Shown: one piece after another, positions 1-6,090 of the stretch
How positions within the stretch are numbered: position 1 is the first letter of the stretch
Layout of the letters: every line of letters starts with the position of its first letter
From: Acidobacteriaceae bacterium
Lineage (GTDB): Bacteria; Acidobacteriota; Terriglobia; Terriglobales; Acidobacteriaceae
NCBI GenBank assembly: GCA_003166055.1
Contig: PMWR01000375.1
Location: forward strand, 5,935-12,024
DNA length: 6,090 bases
Direction of reading: 5' to 3'
Notes under the pieces: model-generated
Database searches by the model: none
What the model saw: only the letters and a program-made list of their open reading frames with translations
What the model was told of the DNA's origin: nothing
Program-made: the position numbers and the translations under genes

Positions 1-1315
1 CCGACACTTCAAACCAGCGAGGCGGGAAACAATGAATCACAGCAGCAAGCACCAGCACGCCCACCACCAGCGGCGTCAGGTTTTCCGCACCCCAGGTCAG
101 CGCGCCCAGCCCGCGCAAAATGCTCATTGCGCCTTCAAGCGAAGATGCCCGAAAAAATATCCATGTGAAGCAAACAAAGTTGAAGGTGATCAACCCGCCC
201 AGCAGCTTCGCCCACCATGCCGGCGACGGAATTTTGCGCACCCGCTTCCACGCAAACACCACGCCGAGAGCCAGCCCATGCAGCACGCCCCAGATCAGGA
301 AGTTCCACGAGATTCCGTGCCACAATCCGCCCAGCGTGAACGTGATGAGAAACGCGTAGCTGTAAGAGAGCACCGGAAACTTGCGCCGCTTGGGCAGCAC
401 GTCAAAGAGGTAGTCGCGCAGCCACTCTGAAAAAGTGATGTGCCAGCGCCGCCAGAACTCAGCCACATTCACGGCAAGATACGGCCGCCGGAAATTTGCG
501 GGCAGTTGAATTCCAAGCAGCAGCGCCGCTCCCATGGCAATGTCTGTGTAGCCGGAGAAGTCGAAGAACAATTGCAGCGCATAGCCGTATATGCCAATCA
601 GAATCTCGACGCTCGAATAGAGCGACGGCGTATCGAAGACGCGCCCTACCAGGTTGTTTGCGAGGTAGTCTGCAATCAGCAGCTTCTTCACCAGGCCTAT
701 GCCGATCAGCAGCATCGCTGTTCCGCCGTCCCCGGCACTGAATGAGAAGGGCCGCGCGAATTGCTCGAGCAGTTTGCGCGTACGCGGAATCGGCCCGGCC
801 GTCATTGATGGGAAAAACAGGGCCGCGCCAAGGTACGCAAGATAACTGCGCGTCGGCTGCATCTCGCCGAAGTAGAGGTCGATGGTGTAGGTGAGCGACT
901 GGAAACAGTAAAACGAAAGGCTCAGCGTAAACAGCCATGCGAACCGTCCTGCCGTCAACAGCGGAACCAGCTTCAACCCCGCCAGCAGGCCAAGGTTGAT
1001 CGCCAAAGAAACTCCAAGCAGCAGGCGTCTCATCGATCTGCTCTGCGTGCGTCCTAATCCGAGACCCACAAGAAAATCCGCGCTCGCAGCCAGCGGCAGC
1101 ACCAGGTAGATCAGGCTGAACCGCGCCAGAAAAAACAGGTTGGCCGCCACCAGCACCGCCAACTGGAAACGACGCGACCCGGCGCCGGCCCAGTAGAGCA
1201 GGCAAACCGCAACAAGAAAAACAAAGAAAGGTGCCGCACTGACCAGCATGAGAGGATTCCAGACTATAGGCCATGACCCGCGCGCATCACCGGCGCCGCT
1301 CAGGCCTCTATTCAT
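1..1315 (-). CDS. MBOAT family O-acyltransferase (AlgI-like), 3' end beyond the left edge
   Basis: Polytopic inner-membrane acyltransferase of the AlgI/PatA/DltB group. Such proteins pass acyl (usually acetyl) groups across the membrane for O-acylation of an exported polysaccharide, peptidoglycan or teichoic acid. Reading the minus strand from ATG 1315 gives 438 residues without a stop to the edge. Visible are hydrophobic segments from about residue 24 onward, SFYCFQSLTYTIDLY (134-148), FFPSMTAGPIPR (167-178), DFSGYTDIAMG (252-262), FWRRWHITFSEWLRDYLF (287-304) and LGGLWHGISWN (328-338). His333 in WHG matches the conserved catalytic His of the family. Family members are usually about 460-520 residues, so perhaps 30-80 are missing. 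The start is uncertain: ATG 1249 (Met23, MLVSAAPFFVFLVAV) gives the more typical N-terminus just before the first membrane helix, and neither ATG has a strong ribosome binding site. The acylated polymer cannot be told, because the usual SGNH/AlgX/AlgJ-type partners would lie outside the window. Confidence 0.93.
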   Translation of the reverse strand, partial: MNRGLSGAGDARGSWPIVWNPLMLVSAAPFFVFLVAVCLLYWAGAGSRRFQLAVLVAANLFFLARFSLIYLVLPLAASADFLVGLGLGRTQSRSMRRLLLGVSLAINLGLLAGLKLVPLLTAGRFAWLFTLSLSFYCFQSLTYTIDLYFGEMQPTRSYLAYLGAALFFPSMTAGPIPRTRKLLEQFARPFSFSAGDGGTAMLLIGIGLVKKLLIADYLANNLVGRVFDTPSLYSSVEILIGIYGYALQLFFDFSGYTDIAMGAALLLGIQLPANFRRPYLAVNVAEFWRRWHITFSEWLRDYLFDVLPKRRKFPVLSYSYAFLITFTLGGLWHGISWNFLIWGVLHGLALGVVFAWKRVRKIPSPAWWAKLLGGLITFNFVCFTWIFFRASSLEGAMSILRGLGALTWGAENLTPLVVGVLVLAAVIHCFPPRWFEVS

Positions 1316-1703
1316 CGTGACGCAGTTGATCCATCGGAGAATCTGTCTGGCAATAAGAAAACCGAGGGGCGCATCCAATTGATTAACTCATGTTGCGCTC
1401 AACTACCGCAAAGCCGCGGGAGGTGTGTCTGCACGTATACGCCGATTGTGTTTGTTTGAACGATCCGCCGCCCTCGTTTTGCGTGTCAAAATGCACATTT
1501 TCGCTCTTAGAACTGGCTATTCGACAGACTTATCATGAAAAGACTTTGTCCACAGCGTTTTGGCATTCAAAAACATCTGAAGAATAAGCCGCACCATATG
1601 AATGACTTACTTTGGAATTATGTGAATTCTTGGCTTAAGTTAACAGGTGTGGGCTTCTCGCTATAAATTAGGCAAATAGGAATTGGTTTAGTAAAATTGG
1701 CAA
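1316..1703. other. Divergent intergenic region (MBOAT gene / rlpA)
   Basis: A 388-base gap between two divergent genes. The left half is of mixed composition. From about 1590 it becomes clearly AT-rich, which fits a control region. The only element I can support is the plus-strand promoter at 1640-1667. On the minus strand, toward the acyltransferase, I see only a weak candidate (TTGGAT around 1375-1380, 17 bases, then TATTGC). A small inverted repeat GTTG-CGCT-CAAC lies near 1393-1404. No tRNA, riboswitch fold or credible small gene was recognised. Confidence 0.6.
1640..1667 (+). promoter_or_regulatory. Predicted sigma70-type promoter of rlpA
   Basis: TTAACA (1640-1645) matches the -35 consensus at five of six bases. 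TATAAA (1662-1667) matches the -10 consensus at five of six. The spacer is 16 bases. The block is AT-rich and lies just upstream of rlpA; transcription would start near 1674, leaving a leader of about 30 bases. Inferred from sequence only. Confidence 0.55.
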
Positions 1704-2246
1704 ATGGTTATTCGAAGGAAATCACGCAAGGTAACGCTGAAATCCCCGCTTGGAATATGTCTCCTTGCGGGAGCTTCATCGGTTGCGCTGGCCGCTGTGG
1801 TGGTAACACTCTCCACTCAGCCAGTGCAGGCAGATGCGCGGCTTCCCAAACCCGCTCTGACCGCGCCTCCCATACAAAGCGCGACTCCATCTGTATTAGC
1901 ACCAAAGAAGACCGTGACTGAATCGCGCAACGACGCCCTTCGCGGCATCGCATCGTGGTACGGCTCGGTGCTCAACGGCCATCGCACCGCCAGTGGTGAG
2001 CGGTTCGACATGTATGCCATGACCGCATGTCACCCCACGCTACCCTTCGGCACCATGGTGCGTGTCGTAAACCTTAACAGCAAACGATCGGTTGTGGTGC
2101 GCATCAACGATCGCGGCATCCTCGACGAGGGACGCATCATCGACCTCTCGTATGCAGCCGCTCAGGAACTCAATATCACCAAGGCCGGCCTCGCTCCGGT
2201 GGCACTGGAAGTGATCTCCCTGGGCCATCCTCGTCACAAACAATAA
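1704..2246 (+). CDS. rlpA: Septal ring lytic transglycosylase RlpA family protein (short, non-lipidated form)
   Basis: Exported 180-residue protein with an RlpA-type double-psi beta-barrel. RlpA proteins bind, and in Pseudomonas aeruginosa cleave, peptidoglycan strands stripped of stem peptides at the division septum. A basic N-terminus and hydrophobic stretch (about residues 15-37) are followed by a likely signal peptidase I site at PVQA-DA (after 43), then a Pro/Ala/Thr-rich linker (44-76). The barrel spans about 80-173, from GIASWYG through TASGERF and VVRINDRG to IIDLSYAAA. E99, H110 and D136 have the same spacing (11 and 37) as the residues I recall as E120, H131 and D157 of P. aeruginosa RlpA, so the active site looks intact. 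There is no lipobox (Cys19 follows Ile) and no C-terminal SPOR domain; E. coli RlpA is about twice as long. ATG 1704 is the first in-frame start after TAA 1692-1694; its ribosome binding site is weak. Activity against glycan strands is inferred from family and residues. Confidence 0.9.
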   Translation: MVIRRKSRKVTLKSPLGICLLAGASSVALAAVVVTLSTQPVQADARLPKPALTAPPIQSATPSVLAPKKTVTESRNDALRGIASWYGSVLNGHRTASGERFDMYAMTACHPTLPFGTMVRVVNLNSKRSVVVRINDRGILDEGRIIDLSYAAAQELNITKAGLAPVALEVISLGHPRHKQ

Positions 2247-2265
2247 AAGACCACGGCAAAACAAT

Positions 2266-2292
2266 GCGGCCGGCACAATTGCCGGCCGTTTT
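2266..2292 (+). terminator. Intrinsic terminator after rlpA, possibly bidirectional
   Basis: A perfect 9-bp GC-rich stem, CGGCCGGCA (2267-2275) pairing with TGCCGGCCG (2280-2288), closes a CAAT loop and is followed by TTTT (2289-2292). A G-T pair (2266/2289) can extend it. It starts 20 bases after the rlpA stop. On the minus strand the same stem is followed by ATTGTTTTG, a fair U-rich tail, so it may also stop the converging hyuAB-MFS transcript. Confidence 0.85.
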
Positions 2293-2321
2293 ACCTTCCT
2301 CTTGATTTGATTCTGCTTGAA

Positions 2322-2336
2322 TTGATGCGGCATCAA
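2322..2336. repeat. Short palindrome between converging genes
   Basis: TTGATGC (2322-2328) and GCATCAA (2330-2336) are perfect inverted copies around one G. It lies 13 bases beyond the MFS stop codon. No U-run follows on either strand, so it is not a standard terminator. It could be a weak RNA hairpin, a protein site, or chance. Confidence 0.35.
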
Positions 2337-2349
2337 GCGCGCTGCGTAC

Positions 2350-3630
2350 CTATGCGATCAGTTCGCGGCCTCGCGTCTCAGGCAGCAGCATGACTCCGCA
2401 GATCATTGCCAGGTAAGCCACCACGGCGAATGCCGCGATCGAAGTTCCCAGCGACAACCGGGCGCTGAAGAAACCGACGAAAGTCGGGAAGAGCGCGCCC
2501 GCGCCTCTTCCAAGGTTGTAGGAGAATCCCTGTCCCGATGCGCGTAGCGGCGTAGGAAAAAGCTCCGTAAAGAATGCGCCCATCGGGCTGAACGATCCCG
2601 ACGCAAAGAAGCCCAGTGGAAATCCCAGGAGCAGCATGACGCTGTTCCCGATCGGTGCGTTGACATATGAGAGGACGGCAACAAAGGAGCATACTGCAAA
2701 AAGAATCAGCGTGCCCCTGCGCCCCAGTCGATCGGTCAAATACGCCGCCGTCAGATAGCCCGCAAACGACCCGGCAATCACCACCGCCAGATACCCCCCG
2801 GTGTCAAGCGTCGTCAACCCGCGCGTGCTCTTCAAATAAAGCGGGAGCCATGTCGTGATCGCGTAGTACCCGCCCTGCGCTCCAAGGGAAACCAGTGAAG
2901 CGAGGAGCGTGGTGCGCAGTATTGCAGGTGCGAAGATCTTCATCACGCTGCCACGCTGCGCACGATGAGCGTTCCGGAAAGCTTCTGTCTCTGGAACATG
3001 TTTTCGGATATAGAAAACCAGCAGTGCGGGCAGAATGCCGATCCAGAACATGGCCCGCCATGCAATCGCCGATGGTAGCAACGAGAAGAAGATCGCGTAA
3101 CAAAGTGCGGAGATGCCCCAGCCGATTGCCCACCCGCTCTGCACCGTCCCAACCGCCTTGCCACGATACTTTGTGCGGATGCTCTCGCCCATCAGCACCG
3201 ATCCCACCGCCCACTCGCCGCCAAAACCGAGTCCCTGCAATCCGCGCACGATGAGTAATTCAGTAAATGTGTGCGTGAATCCGCTCAGGAACGTGAACAG
3301 TGCGAACCATAGGATCGTCAGTTGAAGGACCCGGACCCGCCCATAGCGATCCGCCAGGATTCCCGCCAACCACCCGCCGCCAGACGAGATGAGCAGTGCC
3401 GACGTTCCAAGCATGCCGGCTTGTCCCCTGGTCATGTGCCATGCAACCAGGAGCGTCGGAACTACGAAGCTGTAGGCCATCACGTCGAGACCATCCAGCA
3501 TCCATCCCGCAAATGTCGCAATCAGCGTGGAGCGCTCGCGTTCCGTGAGGCGCGCAATCCAGACAAATGCCTCCTTGCTCACATCGATGTTCCCTGCCCG
3601 AATGTCCTCCGGCTCGCTCTCTGCGACCAT
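2350..3630 (-). CDS. MFS transporter, metabolite:H+ symporter type
   Basis: Twelve-helix inner-membrane permease of the major facilitator superfamily, expected to be proton-driven uptake of an organic anion or small metabolite. In the 426-residue form, GWMLDGLDVMAYSFVVP (43-58) is the first helix, with the Asp pair seen in aromatic-acid and sialate symporters. GWLAGILADRYGRVRV (86-101) is motif A, and RGLQGLGFGGEW (129-140) is typical of the SHS/MHS/AAHS-like groups. PETEAF (213-218) ends the first half, TDRLGRRG (299-306) is the second-half copy of motif A, and PETRGREL ends the protein. I chose ATG 3630 because GAGGA (3639-3635) sits at ideal distance and the gene then begins 14 bases after the hyuB stop. 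An ATG at 3672 would add 14 residues, overlap hyuB by 28 bases and lack that site. As the last gene of the hyuA-hyuB operon, it most likely imports the hydantoinase substrate. The substrate itself is not readable from sequence; a role in product export cannot be excluded. Confidence 0.9.
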   Translation of the reverse strand: MVAESEPEDIRAGNIDVSKEAFVWIARLTERERSTLIATFAGWMLDGLDVMAYSFVVPTLLVAWHMTRGQAGMLGTSALLISSGGGWLAGILADRYGRVRVLQLTILWFALFTFLSGFTHTFTELLIVRGLQGLGFGGEWAVGSVLMGESIRTKYRGKAVGTVQSGWAIGWGISALCYAIFFSLLPSAIAWRAMFWIGILPALLVFYIRKHVPETEAFRNAHRAQRGSVMKIFAPAILRTTLLASLVSLGAQGGYYAITTWLPLYLKSTRGLTTLDTGGYLAVVIAGSFAGYLTAAYLTDRLGRRGTLILFAVCSFVAVLSYVNAPIGNSVMLLLGFPLGFFASGSFSPMGAFFTELFPTPLRASGQGFSYNLGRGAGALFPTFVGFFSARLSLGTSIAAFAVVAYLAMICGVMLLPETRGRELIA

Positions 3631-3634
3631 CTGT

Positions 3635-3639
3635 TCCTC
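3635..3639 (-). promoter_or_regulatory. Ribosome binding site deciding the MFS start
   Basis: On the minus strand GAGGA lies in the short gap after the hyuB TAG (3647-3645), four bases before ATG 3630. It supports the shorter start over the upstream in-frame ATG at 3672, which sits inside hyuB coding sequence. Confidence 0.75.
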
Positions 3640-3644
3640 AATTC

Positions 3645-5243
3645 CTATTCCACTCCGTCTCCCACTCCCCATCCGCCTCCGCCGGGCGTTTCAATGCGGA
3701 TCCGATTGCCGCTCGACGCATGAACACTGCACTTCGACGGCAGCTCCACCGAATGATTCTCATCGATCAACAGCGCGCGTCCGACCGCGCCCGCTGAACC
3801 GCCAGCCAATCCGTAGGGTTGAGATTTTCGCCGGTCGCAAAGCAACGTAACCTGCGCATCCGCGAGCAATTCGATCTCCCGAACCAATCCGTCTCCGCCT
3901 CGAAACTGTCCCGCCCCGCCGGAATGTTTTCTATAACCATAGGCGCGCACTCGAAATGGATACGCATATTCGAGAGCTTCAATCGGAGTGTTCAGCGAGT
4001 TCGTCATGTGGCAATGCACTCCGGAGATTCCATCCAGCCCAGGCCGCGCGCCCATCCCTCCGGCCGTCGTTTCGTAGTAAGTGAACGGCTGATTGGTGCG
4101 CGGATCAATGCCTCCGACAGTGAGGTTGCTCATCGTCCCATAGCTCGCAGCCGGCACGCGCTGCGGAATCGCCTTCGCCATTGCGCGAAGCAGCACATCC
4201 ACAATGCGCTGCGATGTCTCTACATTGCCTCCGGCCACTGCGGCAGGCGGACGCGCATTTACGATCGTTCCTTCGGGCACCGCAACAGTAACCGGATTCA
4301 TCAGCCCCGCCGTAGCCGGCGCGTCGTCGGCCAGCAGGCAGCGCAGCACGTAGAAGCAAGCGGAGTAGGTGATGGCGTAGACCGCATTCACGCTGCCGGC
4401 GACTTGCGCACAGCTTCCTGAAAAGTCGATCACCGCCGACCCAGTTTCCGGCTCGAAGCGAACAGACACCGCGATTCGCAACGGATCGGCGCCAACTCCG
4501 TCATCATCCAGACAATCCTCCGCTTCAAATACTCCAGCCGGCATTTTGCTCAGTTCGGCGCGCATCAGGCGATCGGAATAATCGAGCAGTTCCCCAGTGA
4601 GAATGGCGACACTCTCCGCGCCATATTTTTCGATCACTTCCCGCAGCCTGCGTTCCCCCACCTGGCATGCGCCGATCTGCGCGGCCAGGTCGCCTTCCCG
4701 TTCGCTGGGCGTGCGCACATTATGCAGGATCAGAGACAACACCTCTTTGTCGATCTCTCCACCGCGCATAATCCGGACCGGAGGAATACGAATGCCCTCC
4801 TGATAGATCTCGCGCGCTGGCCCCATCGACCCGGCAAACATCCCGCCCACATCCGCATGGTGCGCGCGCGCAGCCACATAAAAGAACGGGGCATCATGGG
4901 CTTCAATAAACACCGGCAACACCAGCGTGATGTCCGGCAAATGCGTGCCTCCGGCATACGGATCGTTAAGGATTGCCATATCACCTCGACCGAGAGGCAG
5001 CGTCTCGACGGCAGCTTTCACCGACATGGGCATCGACCCAAGATGAACCGGCATATGGTCGCCCATGGCAATCACGCGGTGCTGCGCGTCGAAAATCGCA
5101 CACGAGTAGTCGCGCCGCTCCTTGATGTTTGGCGAGATCGCGGTTCGCCGCAAAGCTGCGCCCATCTCCTCAGCAATCGAATGGATTCCGCTCTGGAAGA
5201 TTGCCAGCGCGACAGGATCGTGAGCAGGTCTTGTCTCTGGCAT
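3645..5243 (-). CDS. hyuB: Hydantoinase B/oxoprolinase family protein (HyuB)
   Basis: Cytoplasmic 532-residue subunit of an ATP-dependent cyclic-amide hydrolase; known relatives are N-methylhydantoinase B, the 5-oxoprolinase C-terminal half, caprolactamase and acetone/acetophenone carboxylase subunits. HyuA is the ATP-using partner; HyuB is thought to complete the hydrolysis. Family blocks in order: ISPNIKERRDYSCAIFD (36-52), GDHMPVHLGSMP (61-72), AILNDPYAGGTHLPD (90-104), RAHHADVGG (126-134), VIDFSGS (271-277), AGGNVETSQRIVDV (337-350), AGGMGARPGLDG (394-405), RGGDG (448-452), CDRRKSQPYGLAGG (469-482) and ETPGGGGWG (518-526). The length is typical and complete. ATG 5243 is chosen because it overlaps the hyuA stop in TGATG and has GAGGTG five bases upstream; the TTG directly before it (5246) is less likely. 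It is translationally coupled to hyuA and followed closely by the MFS gene. The substrate (hydantoin, 5-oxoproline, lactam or other) cannot be settled from this subunit. Confidence 0.94.
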   Translation of the reverse strand: MPETRPAHDPVALAIFQSGIHSIAEEMGAALRRTAISPNIKERRDYSCAIFDAQHRVIAMGDHMPVHLGSMPMSVKAAVETLPLGRGDMAILNDPYAGGTHLPDITLVLPVFIEAHDAPFFYVAARAHHADVGGMFAGSMGPAREIYQEGIRIPPVRIMRGGEIDKEVLSLILHNVRTPSEREGDLAAQIGACQVGERRLREVIEKYGAESVAILTGELLDYSDRLMRAELSKMPAGVFEAEDCLDDDGVGADPLRIAVSVRFEPETGSAVIDFSGSCAQVAGSVNAVYAITYSACFYVLRCLLADDAPATAGLMNPVTVAVPEGTIVNARPPAAVAGGNVETSQRIVDVLLRAMAKAIPQRVPAASYGTMSNLTVGGIDPRTNQPFTYYETTAGGMGARPGLDGISGVHCHMTNSLNTPIEALEYAYPFRVRAYGYRKHSGGAGQFRGGDGLVREIELLADAQVTLLCDRRKSQPYGLAGGSAGAVGRALLIDENHSVELPSKCSVHASSGNRIRIETPGGGGWGVGDGVE

Positions 5244-6090
5244 CAATGCACCTCAATGATCAGATTGTCGAGAGCATCCACGCGCAACCTGTCTTCCGGT
5301 GGAAGAAGAGTCGCAGAGCTGTATTCCGTAATGATGGCCGGTCCCTGAATCGCATCGCCGGACCGCAGCGCCTGGCGATCGTAAACGGGCGTCATTGGTG
5401 CGCATCCATTGAAGTGTACCGCACGCGTGGAAAGGAGCGCTTGTTCCCCGTTCCCTTCCTGCAGCTCTTTTTTACAGGGATCGAATGCTTCCGATTTCGC
5501 GATCATGCGCACACGCACATTCACAATCTCAACTTCGCGCTGCTCATTGGCAAATCCATATCGCTTGCGATGCAGCTCATGAAAGGCCGTCAGCATCTCT
5601 TCGCCGAATGGAACATTCAATTCATACCCCTGCCCTCGATAGCGCAAATCCACCGATCGCATCGACGATCCATCCAACTCCTCAGCCAGGAATTCAGCAG
5701 CGCCGCGCTCTTCCAATTCCAGAAAAAGGCCTTCAAGATTTGCATCAGAAGGAAGCATTACTGTTCGTGAGTAGTCGCGCACAGCGTCCGCCAGCAGAAT
5801 GCCGACGGCCGAAAGCGCCCCAGGCAGCGCCGGAATGAGCACGCGTGGAATACGCAATGCGTGCGCCAGTGCGCAAGCGTGCAGCGGGCCGCCGCCGCCA
5901 AACGCCACCAGCGTAAAATCTCGTGGATCGTATCCGCGCTCAATAGAGATCACGCGAATCGCCTTTTCCATGGACGCTTCAACGACGCGAATAATTCCCG
6001 CGGCGAATTCCTCAACGTTGCCAATCGATCCCTTCGCCTGCTCCATAAGGCGCACCGTTCGCTCGCGGTCAAGCGGTACAGCCCCGCCAA
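5243..6090 (-). CDS. hyuA: Hydantoinase/oxoprolinase family protein (HyuA), C-terminal part; 5' end beyond the right edge
   Basis: The last 281 or so residues of the ATP-dependent subunit of a hydantoinase/5-oxoprolinase, a cytoplasmic ASKHA-fold protein thought to phosphorylate the substrate amide before ring opening. The frame is open to the right edge and begins GGAVPLDRERTVRLMEQ, which matches the internal 'LGG...LD' block of full HyuA (about 650-700 residues). The GTG at 6055 and ATG at 6046 are therefore internal codons, not starts. The glycine-rich phosphate loop FGGGGPLHACALAH is at about 5902-5861, followed by ALPGALSAVGILLADAVRDYSRTV. The C-terminal domain shows RYRGQGYEL (5644-5618), an HxxRYGF-type segment and GPAIITEYSSATLLPP (5344-5297), ending in TGA at 5245-5243. 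No frameshift or stop interrupts it. It is co-transcribed with hyuB and the permease. The nucleotide-binding N-terminal half and any promoter lie outside the window. Confidence 0.93.
   Translation of the reverse strand, partial: GGAVPLDRERTVRLMEQAKGSIGNVEEFAAGIIRVVEASMEKAIRVISIERGYDPRDFTLVAFGGGGPLHACALAHALRIPRVLIPALPGALSAVGILLADAVRDYSRTVMLPSDANLEGLFLELEERGAAEFLAEELDGSSMRSVDLRYRGQGYELNVPFGEEMLTAFHELHRKRYGFANEQREVEIVNVRVRMIAKSEAFDPCKKELQEGNGEQALLSTRAVHFNGCAPMTPVYDRQALRSGDAIQGPAIITEYSSATLLPPEDRLRVDALDNLIIEVH
5249..5254 (-). promoter_or_regulatory. hyuB ribosome binding site inside the end of hyuA
   Basis: GAGGTG on the minus strand encodes the Glu-Val before the final His of HyuA and lies five bases before ATG 5243. 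Together with the TGATG stop/start overlap it points to coupled translation, which would favour balanced amounts of the two subunits. Confidence 0.7.

Noticed and set aside
459..1274. Open minus-strand frame of 271 codons
   Set aside because: It overlaps the MBOAT gene in another frame, is rich in Cys/Arg/Gly/Ala without any family motif, and the neighbouring frame encodes clear MBOAT motifs over the same bases.
1546..1554. TTGTCCACA, one base from a DnaA box
   Set aside because: It is a single copy with no cluster of further boxes, no AT-rich unwinding array and no dnaA/dnaN/gyr context, so there is no reason to call an origin.
1390..1587. 65-codon plus-strand open frame in the intergenic region
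   Set aside because: It has no ribosome binding site and no recognisable motif, its composition is unlike the neighbouring genes, and it is short enough to arise by chance.
1695..1921. Alternative TTG-started frame overlapping the start of rlpA
   Set aside because: It stops within the rlpA linker region and has no motif. The rlpA frame carries a signal peptide and the full barrel domain.
3819..4421. 200-codon plus-strand open frame antisense to hyuB
   Set aside because: It is Arg/His/Ser-rich and motif-free, typical of an antisense shadow in GC-rich DNA opposite a well-conserved gene.
4722..5770. Two overlapping plus-strand frames of over 200 codons antisense to hyuB and hyuA
   Set aside because: They have no start signals or family features and lie opposite continuous conserved HyuB and HyuA sequence.
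6044..6055. GTG 6055 or ATG 6046 as the start of hyuA
   Set aside because: Codons upstream of them to the window edge continue the conserved HyuA block (GGAVPLDRERT), so these are internal.

Overview
The window reads as ordinary chromosomal DNA from a GC-rich, Gram-negative, probably free-living bacterium. The gene content and protein style (AlgI-type acyltransferase, a non-lipidated RlpA-like protein, hyuAB with a major facilitator) would fit a soil acidobacterium. That placement is an impression from the proteins, not a demonstrated taxonomy. There is no sign of a mobile element, CRISPR array, tRNA, rRNA or phage gene.

Layout, left to right. (1) Bases 1-1315, minus strand: the first 438 codons of a membrane-bound O-acyltransferase (MBOAT, AlgI/PatA/DltB-like) whose 3' end lies beyond the left edge. 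(2) Bases 1316-1703: a 388-base divergent intergenic region, AT-rich in its right half, with a good sigma70-type promoter facing rlpA. (3) Bases 1704-2246, plus strand: a short secreted RlpA-like double-psi beta-barrel protein, followed by a strong intrinsic terminator. (4) Bases 2350 to the right edge, minus strand: an operon transcribed right to left as hyuA (C-terminal part only), hyuB, then an MFS transporter. These genes are tightly packed: hyuA and hyuB share one base in TGATG, and hyuB and the transporter are 14 bases apart with a clear ribosome binding site between them.

How the genes work together. HyuA and HyuB would form an ATP-dependent amidohydrolase of the hydantoinase/5-oxoprolinase superfamily that opens a cyclic amide. 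The co-transcribed permease most likely imports its substrate or a related organic anion, so the operon looks like a small catabolic uptake-and-hydrolysis unit with an unidentified substrate. The MBOAT protein and RlpA both act at the cell envelope (acylation of an exported polymer; peptidoglycan processing). They are divergently transcribed and need not be functionally linked. The rlpA gene and the hyuAB-MFS operon converge on the terminator at 2266-2292.

I found no convincing novel system. The points most worth a second look are the unidentified substrate of the hyuAB-MFS operon, the RlpA that lacks both lipobox and SPOR domain, and the acyltransferase, which runs off the edge and is easily missed because a long wrong-frame ORF overlaps it.
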